64,000 nucleotides of DNA from Nitrososphaerota archaeon (GCA_024860875.1 JACPSZ010000017.1:169909-233908), one strand, 5' to 3'; shown: positions 25,699 to 33,969, counted from the first letter of the stretch. Notes: a model not told the origin generated them from the letters alone. Program-made: numbers and translations.

Positions 25699-26364
25699 AT
25701 GAAATCAAATCCTAAGATTGCTCTGACGCTCTTCATGGTGATTGTAATAACAGGAGCAGTATTCGGAATATCTGCTTTTACCAGCAGATCTGAGACGAGC
25801 GGACAGAAGAGCGATGTAGCAATAGAAGTAAAAGAACCTCAAGTAGCACCCCAGCCATCGCCTAGGCCTCCTCCTACCCCAATAATCGGGAAAAGCATTT
25901 CAATAGATGAGGCTAAGACACTCGCTGGCAACACTGGTTTTGCTGTTCGAACTCCCGCGCACATTCCGGCCAAACTCAAGCTTGTCGATATAAAGGCCGT
26001 AGGCACTGCTGAAATCAGTCCAGGCAGCAAAACCATTGGAGTAAGTGAAATAGGACTAGTCTACTCTGCAGAATCCTTATCCTCTTCCACAGGGCTTTCT
26101 GAACTTCTTAGCTCTGGCGGCATAATGCTGATCGAGCAAAAGAGAGTTCCAGAAGCATTCGAACAATTGGTAGACCAGCTATTCGAAGGTAAGCAGGAAA
26201 ACGAAAGGGGAAAAATAGTCAGCGTAAAGGGTAAGCAAGGATTCTATGGATTTTCCAGTGGCATACTGATGTGGGCAGATGAAACTATGCAATTCGAAAT
26301 TGTCTCGAGTTCAACGCACTATAGCTTGCAGGACCTTATGACTATTGCAGAATCTATACCATAA
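25699..26364 (+). CDS. Membrane-anchored extracytoplasmic protein (DUF4367-like domain)
   Basis: A 221-residue protein. The N-terminal membrane anchor near 7-26 (IALTLFMVIVITGAVFG) is followed by a proline-rich linker (QPSPRPPPTP), then a domain resembling DUF4367: DEAKTLAGNTGFAVRTPAHIP near 78, LVYSAESLSSS near 128, GFYGFSSGILMW near 190 and a final helix (LQDLMTIAESIP). DUF4367 domains occur in anti-sigma-like or surface proteins; function here is unknown. It lies 15 bases after the secreted-protein gene with an AGGGGGAAG site, so both form the cargo operon of module 1. A hairpin terminator follows. Confidence 0.75.
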   Translation: MKSNPKIALTLFMVIVITGAVFGISAFTSRSETSGQKSDVAIEVKEPQVAPQPSPRPPPTPIIGKSISIDEAKTLAGNTGFAVRTPAHIPAKLKLVDIKAVGTAEISPGSKTIGVSEIGLVYSAESLSSSTGLSELLSSGGIMLIEQKRVPEAFEQLVDQLFEGKQENERGKIVSVKGKQGFYGFSSGILMWADETMQFEIVSSSTHYSLQDLMTIAESIP

Positions 26365-26375
26365 AGTATTTGGTT

Positions 26376-26406
26376 GGCCCGGGACTTCTCCGGGCCTTTC
26401 CCAATT
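26376..26406 (+). terminator. Hairpin terminator after module 1 cargo
   Basis: GGCCCGG (26376-26382) pairs with CCGGGCC (26390-26396) around a 7-base loop. It is followed by TTTCCCAATTTTT, 12 bases after the stop of the membrane-anchored protein gene. Confidence 0.6.
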
Positions 26407-26518
26407 TTTCCTGGATGTATTTGCCGCGCCAGACATGAGAAAGTAGCTAGAGTTCTCTTCCCAAATCAGGGGGGCTTGTTCGACCAATTTCTCCGGCTTC
26501 GTTCCTAAAAACCAATTC

Positions 26519-26775
26519 CTAACACTTTTTCGACCTGTTCTTGGCGATTTCCACATATTCGCGATTAATGTCACATCCAAGAAATCTTCTTCCAAATTTC
26601 TTTGCAACAACAGCGGTAGTTCCACTCACAATAGATGGATCTAGCACAATATCTCGAACTCTTGAAGACGAAGATATCGGGCTGCACAGAGGTTCTTCAG
26701 CATATAAGTGAGCTCCCATTTAGCGTGTAATCATGTGCCGTAAATTACAAAGCTACAGAGTCTTTGAAAATGCAA
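26519..26775 (-). pseudogene. Decayed C-terminal end of a DNA methyltransferase (copy 1)
   Basis: On the minus strand, one frame reads DIVLDPSIVSGTTAVVAKKFG, then RRFLGCDINREYVEIAKNR. This is the SAM-binding motif and C-terminal end of N4-cytosine/N6-adenine DNA methyltransferases, which normally show DPFxGSGTT; here Phe and Gly are replaced. Further upstream, a segment reading YTPNG/GAHLYAEE is split between frames by one base. No complete enzyme can be made. A closely similar block lies at 31305-31535. Confidence 0.75.
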
Positions 26776-26803
26776 GTACACCCTCAAGGTTGATGGTGCT
26801 GAA

Positions 26804-27331
26804 TTAAGTCTGGTTTCTCAAATATATTATTGCTGAACTCTCTGATATGTCGATTTTAGGTTCAATCTTCAGTACCGAACGAATTGAGGCTCCATGCCCT
26901 TTGAGAAAGTAAGACCATTTGATGCCTAAAGAATGGTGGAGTACTATCTTCTTCTCATCCTCGTAATATTTTGATGTAAACCACCCTGAATACTTGCCCA
27001 TAGGCCTGAAATGGTAATTTATTACTGAATCTACAGTTGGTTTTATGTTGAAAAGAGCGAAAAGAGACCCAAGTACCTTCGATCCTGCAGTATTACCGGC
27101 CCCTTCAAGCTGTTCTGGAGTCATACGATCTAACATAGCGAGGAGTGTATCTTCAGCTATTATGACAGGATTCGCTTTCTCGGTGAATAGATCAAATTCA
27201 AGGTATTTTGTTAAGACCTGACTCAATAAAGTGCTGATCGGAATGTCTTTGTCGCTTGCTTCTTTTTCGATTTTCTCGAGAACGTCTTGAGGTATCCTGA
27301 GCGTCTTCGATACGAGTTTCTTCCTGGTCAC
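26804..27331 (-). CDS. Ribbon-helix-helix regulator with C-terminal sensor-like domain (module copy 2)
   Basis: Paralogue of the regulator at 24217-24741 along its whole length. It has the same ribbon-helix-helix layout (LVSKTLRIP, QDVLEKIEKEASDKD, IPISTLLSQVLTK), the same GWFTSK and VLHHSLGIKWSYFLKGH blocks, and the same final strand SSAIIYL. The GTG at 27331 is chosen over an upstream ATG (27382). It aligns exactly with the start of copy 1, and a TATA-like ACATAAAAGAC centred near 27358 puts the transcription start at 27331-27332. The ATG would place the start inside the intergenic regulatory repeats. It is divergent from the secreted-protein gene at 27542. Confidence 0.85.
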   Translation of the reverse strand: MTRKKLVSKTLRIPQDVLEKIEKEASDKDIPISTLLSQVLTKYLEFDLFTEKANPVIIAEDTLLAMLDRMTPEQLEGAGNTAGSKVLGSLFALFNIKPTVDSVINYHFRPMGKYSGWFTSKYYEDEKKIVLHHSLGIKWSYFLKGHGASIRSVLKIEPKIDISESSAIIYLRNQT

Positions 27332-27375
27332 GATGTTAGTATTCTCACAATGTCTTTTATGTCTTGTTGTGTTTA

Positions 27376-27427
27376 GGTACATATTGTTACATTGTACTCA
27401 TCCGTACCGTTTCCTGCATTTTGTACC
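27376..27427. promoter_or_regulatory. Repeated GTAC-type half-sites between regulator 2 and its target
   Basis: GGTACA at 27376 and TGTACC at 27422 are inverted, with further TTGTAC and CGTACC sites between them, and ACATTGTA is shared with the module 1 dyad. These sit directly upstream of the TATA box at 27436 and are candidate binding sites for the neighbouring ribbon-helix-helix protein. Confidence 0.35.
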
Positions 27428-27435
27428 TTAGCAGG

Positions 27436-27500
27436 TTATATGCACTATGGTAATCGGTAGGGGTTATGATAGAAATATCATATGCGAGCCTCGGATAGGT
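27436..27500 (+). promoter_or_regulatory. Promoter-leader element, copy 2
   Basis: TTATATGCAC at 27436 is followed 30 bases later by ATGATAGAAATATCATATG (27466), in which ATGATA and TATCAT are a perfect inverted repeat. A hairpin CTCGGA-taggtct-TCCGAG then follows at 27490-27498 and flanks. The layout and spacing equal copy 1, while the loop sequences differ. The leader frame from 27466 stops after ten codons (MIEISYASLG). Confidence 0.65.
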
Positions 27501-27541
27501 CTTCCGAGTGAAACAATGTCAGAGAGAGGAGTCAAGAAAAC

Positions 27542-28495
27542 ATGAAAAGTAACAGAACGAAGAACTTCTCAGAGGCCATAACCAAGTTAACCGAAAATAT
27601 CTTCATTATTGCAGTTCTGATAGCCACAACCTTGTTACCAATGGCTAATACACCTCTCGCGCAGGCAGCAAGGCCTTCTTGGTTTCCAAATTACTGTGCT
27701 ATCGAGGTACCAAGTGGTACTGCGATATTAAGTGAATACTCCTACAGGACGCCCAATGGTACAACATTCAATTGGAGTCCTGCCAGATGTCCCGGGCATA
27801 TCGTAGATCGAGCGCCCACAATTAATGACTGGCTAGCTGATGGTATTCACACACTAGGCGCTGGTGAAGGCAACACTTATCGTACCATTACATCTAATTG
27901 GACTTCGCCTTCTTCCAGCCCCTCAAACCAAGGCAACCAGGGCGTTTTCTTTTTCGACGGACTGATCCGCTCGGATGGTGTTTGGCTTATGCAACCTGTC
28001 CTTGGTTGGGGATGTGCAAGAAATACTACAGGTGCATGTCAAGTGGGCGGACAATACTGGTGGATCTCAGCCATCCTAGATAACACCAACACGCATGTAT
28101 TCTATTGGTCAACGGCTATCACTTCATCGACGAATCGTAATATCCAAGGGAAAATATTTTATGCAGATCCTCTGGATGATTGTTCAATTACGGATGCCGG
28201 ATTCAAAATCATAGCCAAGGAGAACTCAATATCGTCTAGCACAACCCTGATTTGGTGTGACACATCCAATTATACATATGGATACGCAGGTGTCCTAGAA
28301 GGAAAAGGAGTCGATTCCTGTAACCAATTGCCTAATGCCGTGAACATAAACTACACCTCGATTGCGGCAACAACAGACAATGGTGCGAGCATAACATCGT
28401 GGACAGGTGAATGGTACTCATGGACTCCCGATTGTGGCCCTCATGCCTCCTACAATTCTGGGACCGGCAAGCTTACACTGCGATGGCATACCTAG
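27542..28495 (+). CDS. Secreted protein, possibly neprosin-like beta-sandwich
   Basis: A 317-residue protein with a signal peptide (residues 1-42, hydrophobic IFIIAVLIATTLL, cleavage near LAQAA). The mature part has a segment GVFFFDGLIRSDGVWLMQPVL, then WWISAILDNTNTHVFYWSTAI. Bacterial and fungal secreted proteins with a neprosin/eqolisin-like sandwich show comparable 'IQPVLGW ... W.i.SW ... v.yStpi' patterns. Enzyme activity is not demonstrable here. At least eight Cys could form disulfides. The ATG has GAGAGGAG 12 bases upstream. It is the first cargo gene of module 2 and is followed by a terminator. Confidence 0.7.
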   Translation: MKSNRTKNFSEAITKLTENIFIIAVLIATTLLPMANTPLAQAARPSWFPNYCAIEVPSGTAILSEYSYRTPNGTTFNWSPARCPGHIVDRAPTINDWLADGIHTLGAGEGNTYRTITSNWTSPSSSPSNQGNQGVFFFDGLIRSDGVWLMQPVLGWGCARNTTGACQVGGQYWWISAILDNTNTHVFYWSTAITSSTNRNIQGKIFYADPLDDCSITDAGFKIIAKENSISSSTTLIWCDTSNYTYGYAGVLEGKGVDSCNQLPNAVNINYTSIAATTDNGASITSWTGEWYSWTPDCGPHASYNSGTGKLTLRWHT

Positions 28496-28508
28496 AAATA
28501 GGGTTCAT

Positions 28509-28535
28509 GGAGGGACCAACCCCTCCTCTTTTTAT
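28509..28535 (+). terminator. Hairpin terminator with T-run
   Basis: GGAGGG (28509-28514) pairs with CCCTCC (28521-28526) around ACCAAC, followed by TCTTTTTATC. It lies 14 bases after the stop of the secreted-protein gene. Confidence 0.65.
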
Positions 28536-28766
28536 CTTAGGATTTTCTGATCGTGTGATCTTCATCTGTTCACTTTCGACTCCCTTTATCTCATAGTTAT
28601 CCAATGCGGCTCGACTTGGTTTGGTGACTTGTTATGATGATCAGCATTGAATTGCGCTGCCTTTTATTACCATTGCTTCCTCACCTATCCTCTTCTAGAG
28701 GGGGCCGAATTCATCCTATAGAAGAATAATCCAGAGAGGTTTTATCATACGACGTACATCTATAAC

Positions 28767-30275
28767 ATGTTGAAGAAATCCGTCCTAGCTATAGCAGGGA
28801 TCATCACAATAATTGCTGTAGGTTCTGTTGCTTATTTACTGATCTCATCATCTACAAACACACCCCTATCAGATTCATCTTCCAACAAGGTCGTTGGAAA
28901 TAATCATGCTAACTTATCAGATCCTAAAAAACTACCTGCTAACTTGACAGAAGCCAACAGACCTAGTGCTAATGTCACGGAGCCAAAGAAAGAAAGCTCA
29001 GATTCTAATTCAACAGAATCAAAGAATGAGATAATCGTATACATACGCACTGTCTATAGCGACCCCTCAGGGAAACCAGCGAGAGGAATCACTGTTAGTA
29101 TTGCACCTCTTAACGATACAAATTCCATCGTCTATAATCTGCCTGGACCCGCTGGAGTCTCTCTCGCCCAATGCATTCATCAAGTGCCCAGTGGAGCTGC
29201 TATTGTTGATAATGGTAAGGCGGCAATTCTTCCCGACGGTCGCAAAGTTAGTATTCCTGAGTGTCCTTTTAAGGTATATACGACGAATACCACTGGATGG
29301 GTAGCCATTCATCAAGCATCTAATGCAAAGTATTTGCTGATAATTGCGTCGTTCTTCGTCCATGGTACTTACGAAATCGTGCCAATTCATGGAAATCAAA
29401 CCATTTACATAACAATGAAGGTGCCCTTCATCAAGACCAACTATGCGGTTGTAAATCACGGCGAATTTCTGCTTCAGAAGGGTTTCTTGTCAGCAGGACC
29501 TTATTTACGCGGAGGGACAAGTGCGGCAGGCCTGCATTTTACCTTGTTAAAGGGTGGATCAGCAAACTTTACCGTAACTTTCGCGCCGGATGAGCGCTGT
29601 CTTCAAAGCCAAGACATTTGCCGAGACTCGGACTTCCCTCTTAGGTTGGACCTCACTCCAGAAAATCTCTTCGGGCTGGAACCGCTTCCATACCAGTCAG
29701 TTGACATCACCAAATCAAAACTCCGCATATTAATGGGTGCGGAGTACTTGCCTGTCACCCACCCTCACCGAAACCTTACCGATGCTTCATTAACGATCTC
29801 TCCAAACCCGGTATTCTTGGGCAGAAACGATCGAATCAATGTCACCGTGACTATAACTGCAAAGAACGATGCGGCCTACGGGGTGTACACCGTGTCTTTT
29901 GGCGAAACAGTGAAGTCAGCCGCAGGAAGTCTGCCTGAAGGGGTAGGATGGCAACAGTACTGTTGCACGGGGTTCTACCTAACTATCAGTCCATTTCCGG
30001 TGCAGACTGACAGAGTATTTGTTGCTTCCCAGCAAGGTTCGAAATACCTTGGGGACAGCACCTGGTTAAGAATGAACTATAACGGTACACTCTATGCAGG
30101 ATCTGATTCTGGAGGGAGGCAAATTGGTTGGTGGGAAGTAAACGGGACCCAGTTGCTCTTCACTCTTCCAGATATGACCTTCAGAGGCAGAATAGTTGAG
30201 AACGCAAGTGCTCCAGCAGGATCATCTATAATCTTGGACGACGGTAGTGTATGGAGCGTAAAGCAGAACGGATGA
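28767..30275 (+). CDS. Membrane-anchored extracytoplasmic protein, paralogue A
   Basis: A 502-residue protein with an N-terminal anchor (residues 5-28, AIAGIITIIAVGSVAYLLIS). A Ser/Thr/Asn-rich linker follows with two or three repeats of the type PANLTEANRPSANVTEP. A beta-sandwich domain then contains GKPARGITVSIAPLNDTNS and NTTGWVAI, reminiscent of carboxypeptidase-regulatory-like folds. The last 100 residues contain a lipocalin-like or beta-barrel pattern (GWWEVNGTQLLFTLPDMTFRG). TTTTATCATAC at 28740-28750 gives a leaderless start at the ATG. Its first ~230 residues match the next gene, so the two arose by tandem duplication. Function is unknown. Confidence 0.75.
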   Translation: MLKKSVLAIAGIITIIAVGSVAYLLISSSTNTPLSDSSSNKVVGNNHANLSDPKKLPANLTEANRPSANVTEPKKESSDSNSTESKNEIIVYIRTVYSDPSGKPARGITVSIAPLNDTNSIVYNLPGPAGVSLAQCIHQVPSGAAIVDNGKAAILPDGRKVSIPECPFKVYTTNTTGWVAIHQASNAKYLLIIASFFVHGTYEIVPIHGNQTIYITMKVPFIKTNYAVVNHGEFLLQKGFLSAGPYLRGGTSAAGLHFTLLKGGSANFTVTFAPDERCLQSQDICRDSDFPLRLDLTPENLFGLEPLPYQSVDITKSKLRILMGAEYLPVTHPHRNLTDASLTISPNPVFLGRNDRINVTVTITAKNDAAYGVYTVSFGETVKSAAGSLPEGVGWQQYCCTGFYLTISPFPVQTDRVFVASQQGSKYLGDSTWLRMNYNGTLYAGSDSGGRQIGWWEVNGTQLLFTLPDMTFRGRIVENASAPAGSSIILDDGSVWSVKQNG

Positions 30276-31216
30276 AAAAACGCTTTCTAGCTGTTATAGG
30301 AGTAATTGTCGTAATTGCTGCAGGTTCGCTAGCCTACATCATCGGATTGCCCACTACAAACATATCATCTTCAACTTCCCAAGCTGACAGAATGGGGAAC
30401 GTGGGTTCTAACTCGCCAGAAGTTAAGCCGCCTCCTAACTTGATGGAGGTTAAGAAACCAATCGCTAACGTTACAGATCCAAACAAAGAAGGATTGCTGT
30501 CTAACTCAAGAGAACCTGAAAGAGGAGCGGCGCTCTATATACAGGTTATCTACGACCCTTCTCTACATCCAGAGCGTTATCTACAAACCCCTCCAGCTAA
30601 ACCTGCGCAAGGAGTGCGTGTTGACGCTGCACCTACCAATTCCACAAACGACCTAATCCTTGCGACCCGTGGCAAGAAAGAAGGAGGAAATTACACTTTC
30701 CTAAGTGCCTATTTTGAAGGATTCAATTATACAACAAACAGTACGGGATGGGTAGTTATATCTCCACTGGCAAATGCAAAATATTACTTGGTATTTGTTC
30801 ATTACAGCTGCGAGGGTCCTTGCCCAGCCTCTACTAACTTAGTGCCAATTGATGCGAACCAAACCAAAGTCATAACAGTTAGGATTCCTCCTCCACCAGC
30901 GGTACCATTTCATTCTAAGATAACCGTCATCAGAGAAGGGGACATTACAAGGTTGACCCCCTCTAACATTACAGTAAAACTAGGTGAGAACAGAACACTA
31001 AGCGTATCACTGACCATTGTGAATAATGATACGATGCCGCATAGTTTCAAGTTAGTATTGCCTAGCCATGGGGATAAGGGTGGGTTAGATTGCGGAAGGG
31101 ACATCCTTCCTGACCAGCAGTGCGGTGTAGGTTTTGTAGCTAGTGAGGAAGGAAAGTTTCCCATGTTCCTTGATTCTGAATCTGACATAGTTGGCTGGTT
31201 GATAGTAGAACCTTAG
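30272..31216 (+). CDS. Membrane-anchored extracytoplasmic protein, paralogue B
   Basis: A 314-residue protein from the ATG at 30272, which overlaps the previous stop as ATGA; a longer frame from 30251 is less likely. The same design is seen as in paralogue A: anchor FLAVIGVIVVIAAGSLAYII, repeats PPNLMEVKKPIANVTDP, a domain with KPAQGVRVDAAPTNSTND and NSTGWVVISPLANAKYYLVF, then NQTKVITVRIPPPP. The C-terminal part is a different beta domain with two Cys pairs (CGRDILPDQQC). Translational coupling suggests that A and B work together on the cell surface. It ends module 2 before the second methyltransferase remnant. Confidence 0.75.
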   Translation: MKKRFLAVIGVIVVIAAGSLAYIIGLPTTNISSSTSQADRMGNVGSNSPEVKPPPNLMEVKKPIANVTDPNKEGLLSNSREPERGAALYIQVIYDPSLHPERYLQTPPAKPAQGVRVDAAPTNSTNDLILATRGKKEGGNYTFLSAYFEGFNYTTNSTGWVVISPLANAKYYLVFVHYSCEGPCPASTNLVPIDANQTKVITVRIPPPPAVPFHSKITVIREGDITRLTPSNITVKLGENRTLSVSLTIVNNDTMPHSFKLVLPSHGDKGGLDCGRDILPDQQCGVGFVASEEGKFPMFLDSESDIVGWLIVEP

Positions 31217-31304
31217 TAACGTTCAAAAACAGTAATCTTTCCACAGACTATTAAACTAAATTAGTTCAAAACACCTCTCAACCTTTCTTCAGTAATCTTA
31301 ACTT

Positions 31305-31535
31305 ATTCAGGATTTATATTGCATCCGAGAAATCTCCTACCTAGTTTCTTAACAACAACCGCAGTAGTTCCACTTCCAATAAAACGGATCGAGAACAATG
31401 TCTCCAACTTTTGAAGACGAAAGTATAGGCCTGTGCAACAACACCTCAGGATATACAAAGTGAGCTCCCATTTGGCGTGTAATCCTGACTGCCGTAAATT
31501 ACGAAGCTACAGAGTCTTTGAAAATGCAAGAAGCT
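31305..31535 (-). pseudogene. Decayed C-terminal end of a DNA methyltransferase (copy 2)
   Basis: This fills most of the 343-base gap between genes. On the minus strand it reads GAHFVYPEVLLHRPILSSSK, then VGDIVLDPF. After one extra T (a frameshift) it continues IGSGTTAVVVKKLGRRFLGC. It is about three-quarters identical in DNA to the block at 26519-26775, and both share the same out-of-frame step at the YTPNG/GAH junction. The similarity ends at GAAAATGCAAG, just before the purP gene. Confidence 0.7.
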
Positions 31536-31559
31536 TAAAGATGCATGGTTTAAAGGTAC

Positions 31560-32666
31560 GTGTGCCATTTGATAGCAAGAAAAGAGATCCAGCAGATTGT
31601 TAAAGGGTACGATGCAAAGAAGGTCAGCATAGGCGCTCTGGGCAGCCATTCAGCGCTGGATATCCTTGATGGTGCAAAGGACGAAGGTTTCACTACCATC
31701 GTTGTCTGCCAGAAGGGCCGGGATAAGCCATATAGAGCATTTAAGAGGATTGTTGACCAAATCATAATACTTGACAAGTTTTCTACGATTATCAATGATG
31801 CGGTTCAGAAAGATCTAGTCAAGAGAAATGTCATTTTTGTCCCTCACAGAGCTTTTTCGACATATGTAGATTATGATTCGATAGAGAATAAGTTCAGAGT
31901 TCCTATGTTCGGCAACAGAGCATTGCTCAGGGCTGAAGAGCGAACCGCCCCAAGGAATCAATACTACCTTTTGAAGAAGGCTGGGATAAAAATTCCTGCA
32001 AGAATAAAGAGCCCGAAGAACATTGACAGGCCTGTAATAGTAAAGGTACAGGAAGCTAAGAGGAAGATAGAGAGAGCATTCTTTGTCGCTAATTCGTATG
32101 AAGACTTCAAGAAAAAATCTCAAAAGAAGATCAGAGAAGGTCTCATTAGGGAGGCAGACCTTGAAAAGGCTGTTATCGAAGAATTAGTTATAGGCACTTA
32201 CTTCAACTTCAATTACTTCTATTCGCCATTAAAAGACGAAGTGGAGTTCCTCGGCATAGACAGAAGGCTCCAGACCAATTTGAACGACTTTGTTTCCTAT
32301 CCAGCAAGACAGCAGCTCGAAATCGATGTTGAACTTCAGAATATAGAGATAGGCCATATGGGAGCAACGATAAGAGAATCGATGTTGGAAAAGGTCTTTG
32401 AAATTGGGGAGAAGTTTGCAAAAACCGTCAAGGAGGAATACCCTCCTGGTCTGATAGGGCCATTTGCCCTGCAGAGCGTTGTTACAGTTGACCTCGACAT
32501 CGTTGTATTCGATGTATCTCCGAGAGTGCCTGGAAGTCCCATACTTACTACAACAAGCCCTTACAGCAAATATTACTATGGGAAAACTATCGGCACAGGA
32601 AGAAGAATTGCAATGGAGATTAAAGATGGTATAAAGCAGAAGAGGCTTGCCGACTTGGTGACGTAA
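31560..32666 (+). CDS. purP: PurP: formate-dependent AICAR ligase (FAICAR synthetase), first of tandem pair
   Basis: Archaeal ATP-grasp enzyme that makes 5-formaminoimidazole-4-carboxamide ribotide from AICAR, formate and ATP in purine synthesis. Visible family blocks are IGALGSHSALDILDGAKDEG near 24, VPHRAFSTYVDYD near 98, FNYFYSPLKDEVEFLGIDRR near 218, and a C-terminal DVSPRVPGSPI with the GRRIAMEIK ending. Length (368) is normal. The GTG at 31560 and a TTG at 31569 are both possible; a TTAAAG box about 27 bases earlier fits either. The stop abuts the next start directly, so the two purP copies form an operon. Confidence 0.92.
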   Translation: MCHLIARKEIQQIVKGYDAKKVSIGALGSHSALDILDGAKDEGFTTIVVCQKGRDKPYRAFKRIVDQIIILDKFSTIINDAVQKDLVKRNVIFVPHRAFSTYVDYDSIENKFRVPMFGNRALLRAEERTAPRNQYYLLKKAGIKIPARIKSPKNIDRPVIVKVQEAKRKIERAFFVANSYEDFKKKSQKKIREGLIREADLEKAVIEELVIGTYFNFNYFYSPLKDEVEFLGIDRRLQTNLNDFVSYPARQQLEIDVELQNIEIGHMGATIRESMLEKVFEIGEKFAKTVKEEYPPGLIGPFALQSVVTVDLDIVVFDVSPRVPGSPILTTTSPYSKYYYGKTIGTGRRIAMEIKDGIKQKRLADLVT

Positions 32667-33683
32667 ATGGTTACAATAGCAACTTTAGGCTCGCATTGTG
32701 CTTTGCAGGTTCTGAAAGGAGCGAAGGATGAGGGCTTCAGGACTCTGGTTGTGACACAGAAGAGGAGAGAAAAATTCTACAGAAGGTTCAAGTTCATAGA
32801 CGATTTCCTTGTTCTTGACAAATTTGCAGACATTACGAAACCAAAAAATATTGCATTTCTGAAAAAGAGGGGCTCGATAATAATTCCGCATGGGACATTA
32901 ATTTCTGAAGTTGGAATAGAAAAGGTTGAAAATGAATTAGATGTTTCGATATTTGGCAATAGGCACATACTCCGCTGGGAAGCCGACAGAGAGTTAAAGG
33001 ACAGGCTTACCAGAGAGGCAAACTTGCGTTCTCCAAAGACGTTTTCGTCGCCAGACAAAATTGACCGTTTGGTTATAGCAAAACTTCCGGGGGCGAAAGG
33101 AGGTTTAGGGTACTTCCTTGCAAATGACGAAAAATCATACTGGAAGAATGTAAAAGAACTTCAAAAGAAAGGTATCATCGACAAAAAGACGCCGATTTTC
33201 ATTCAGGAGTATGTAGTTGGAGTTCCAGTATACTTCCAGTACTTTTATTCTCCATTGAAGAAAGAATTGGAGTTCTTCGGCATAGACAGGCGGTATGAAA
33301 CTACGGTAGATGGGATCGGAAGGATCCCTGCAGAACATCAGAAAGGACTGTTGCCTTCCTACATCGTGGTTGGAAACATCCCGTTGGTACTAAGGGAATC
33401 TCTCCTCGAAGAGGCTTACCAGATGGGCGAGAGATTTGTTAAGGCTGTAGAGAAGCATGTTCCACCGGGAATGATAGGGCCTTTCTGCATCGAAGGGATT
33501 TACAACGGAGATGCCGAATTTGTTACCTTCGAATATTCTGCAAGAATAGTTGCAGGAACCAATCTGTACATTGCGGGCTCTCCGTACTTTAGCCTGATTT
33601 ATGATGAGCCGATGAGTATGGGAAGGAGGATTGCCAGAGAGATCAAAGATGCGAAGAAATCACTTAACAAGCTTCTGACGTAG
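32667..33683 (+). CDS. purP: PurP paralogue, second of tandem pair
   Basis: A 338-residue homologue of the preceding enzyme. IATLGSHCALQVLKGAKDEG at the N-terminus, FQYFYSPLKKELEFFGIDRR near 190 and YSARIVAGTNLYIAGSPYF near 290 align with the first copy. The N-terminal ~20 residues are missing compared with copy 1. Archaea often keep two or more PurP-like proteins, and one of the pair may have another substrate or be a subunit; the sequence does not decide. Its stop overlaps the convergent winged-helix gene by 24 bases. Confidence 0.88.
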   Translation: MVTIATLGSHCALQVLKGAKDEGFRTLVVTQKRREKFYRRFKFIDDFLVLDKFADITKPKNIAFLKKRGSIIIPHGTLISEVGIEKVENELDVSIFGNRHILRWEADRELKDRLTREANLRSPKTFSSPDKIDRLVIAKLPGAKGGLGYFLANDEKSYWKNVKELQKKGIIDKKTPIFIQEYVVGVPVYFQYFYSPLKKELEFFGIDRRYETTVDGIGRIPAEHQKGLLPSYIVVGNIPLVLRESLLEEAYQMGERFVKAVEKHVPPGMIGPFCIEGIYNGDAEFVTFEYSARIVAGTNLYIAGSPYFSLIYDEPMSMGRRIAREIKDAKKSLNKLLT

Positions 33684-33968
33684 CTCTATCTGCCTTCCGT
33701 TAGCTGAATTATCCATTAACCGTAAAAGGTCCTCATACCTTGTGATGAACTGCTCCCCAGTTGGAGTAGTCTGATATATAGCAGATCCTTTGCCATTTGC
33801 TACATAGATCAAACCATTGCTGACTAATGTGTCGAGCATTTTTGTAATCTGCATAGAATTCATATTCGCCTCCCTCATCAAATGCGTCTTGAGGGATCCA
33901 TTCTTTGCAGTAGACAATATACTGTAGGTTATGTCAACCTTCGTTCTGTTTTTCCTTCCGCTTGTCAT
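33660..33968 (-). CDS. Small winged-helix DNA-binding protein
   Basis: A 102-residue regulator typical of Nitrososphaeria-like genomes. Helices and wing are recognisable: DITYSILSTAKNGSLKTHLMREANM, then NSMQITKMLDTLVSNGLIYV and the wing GSAIYQTTPTGEQFI, followed by a dimerisation-like helix. No effector domain is present. One base separates it from the upstream gene (33970-34533), so they are co-transcribed. It overlaps the purP paralogue at the 3' end on the other strand. Confidence 0.85.
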   Translation of the reverse strand: MTSGRKNRTKVDITYSILSTAKNGSLKTHLMREANMNSMQITKMLDTLVSNGLIYVANGKGSAIYQTTPTGEQFITRYEDLLRLMDNSANGRQIELRQKLVK

Positions 33969-33969
33969 T

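Noticed and set aside
30251..30271. Upstream ATG for paralogue B (MERKAER...)
   Set aside because: It would overlap paralogue A by 25 bases and add a charged stretch before the anchor; the ATGA overlap at 30272 is the usual arrangement.
31446..31535. A YGSQDYTPNG segment on the minus strand that resembles the Mre11 motif YGSHDYTPNG
   Set aside because: The neighbouring sequence continues into DPFxGSGTT and GRRFLGC of a DNA methyltransferase, not into Mre11. The short match is treated as chance similarity.
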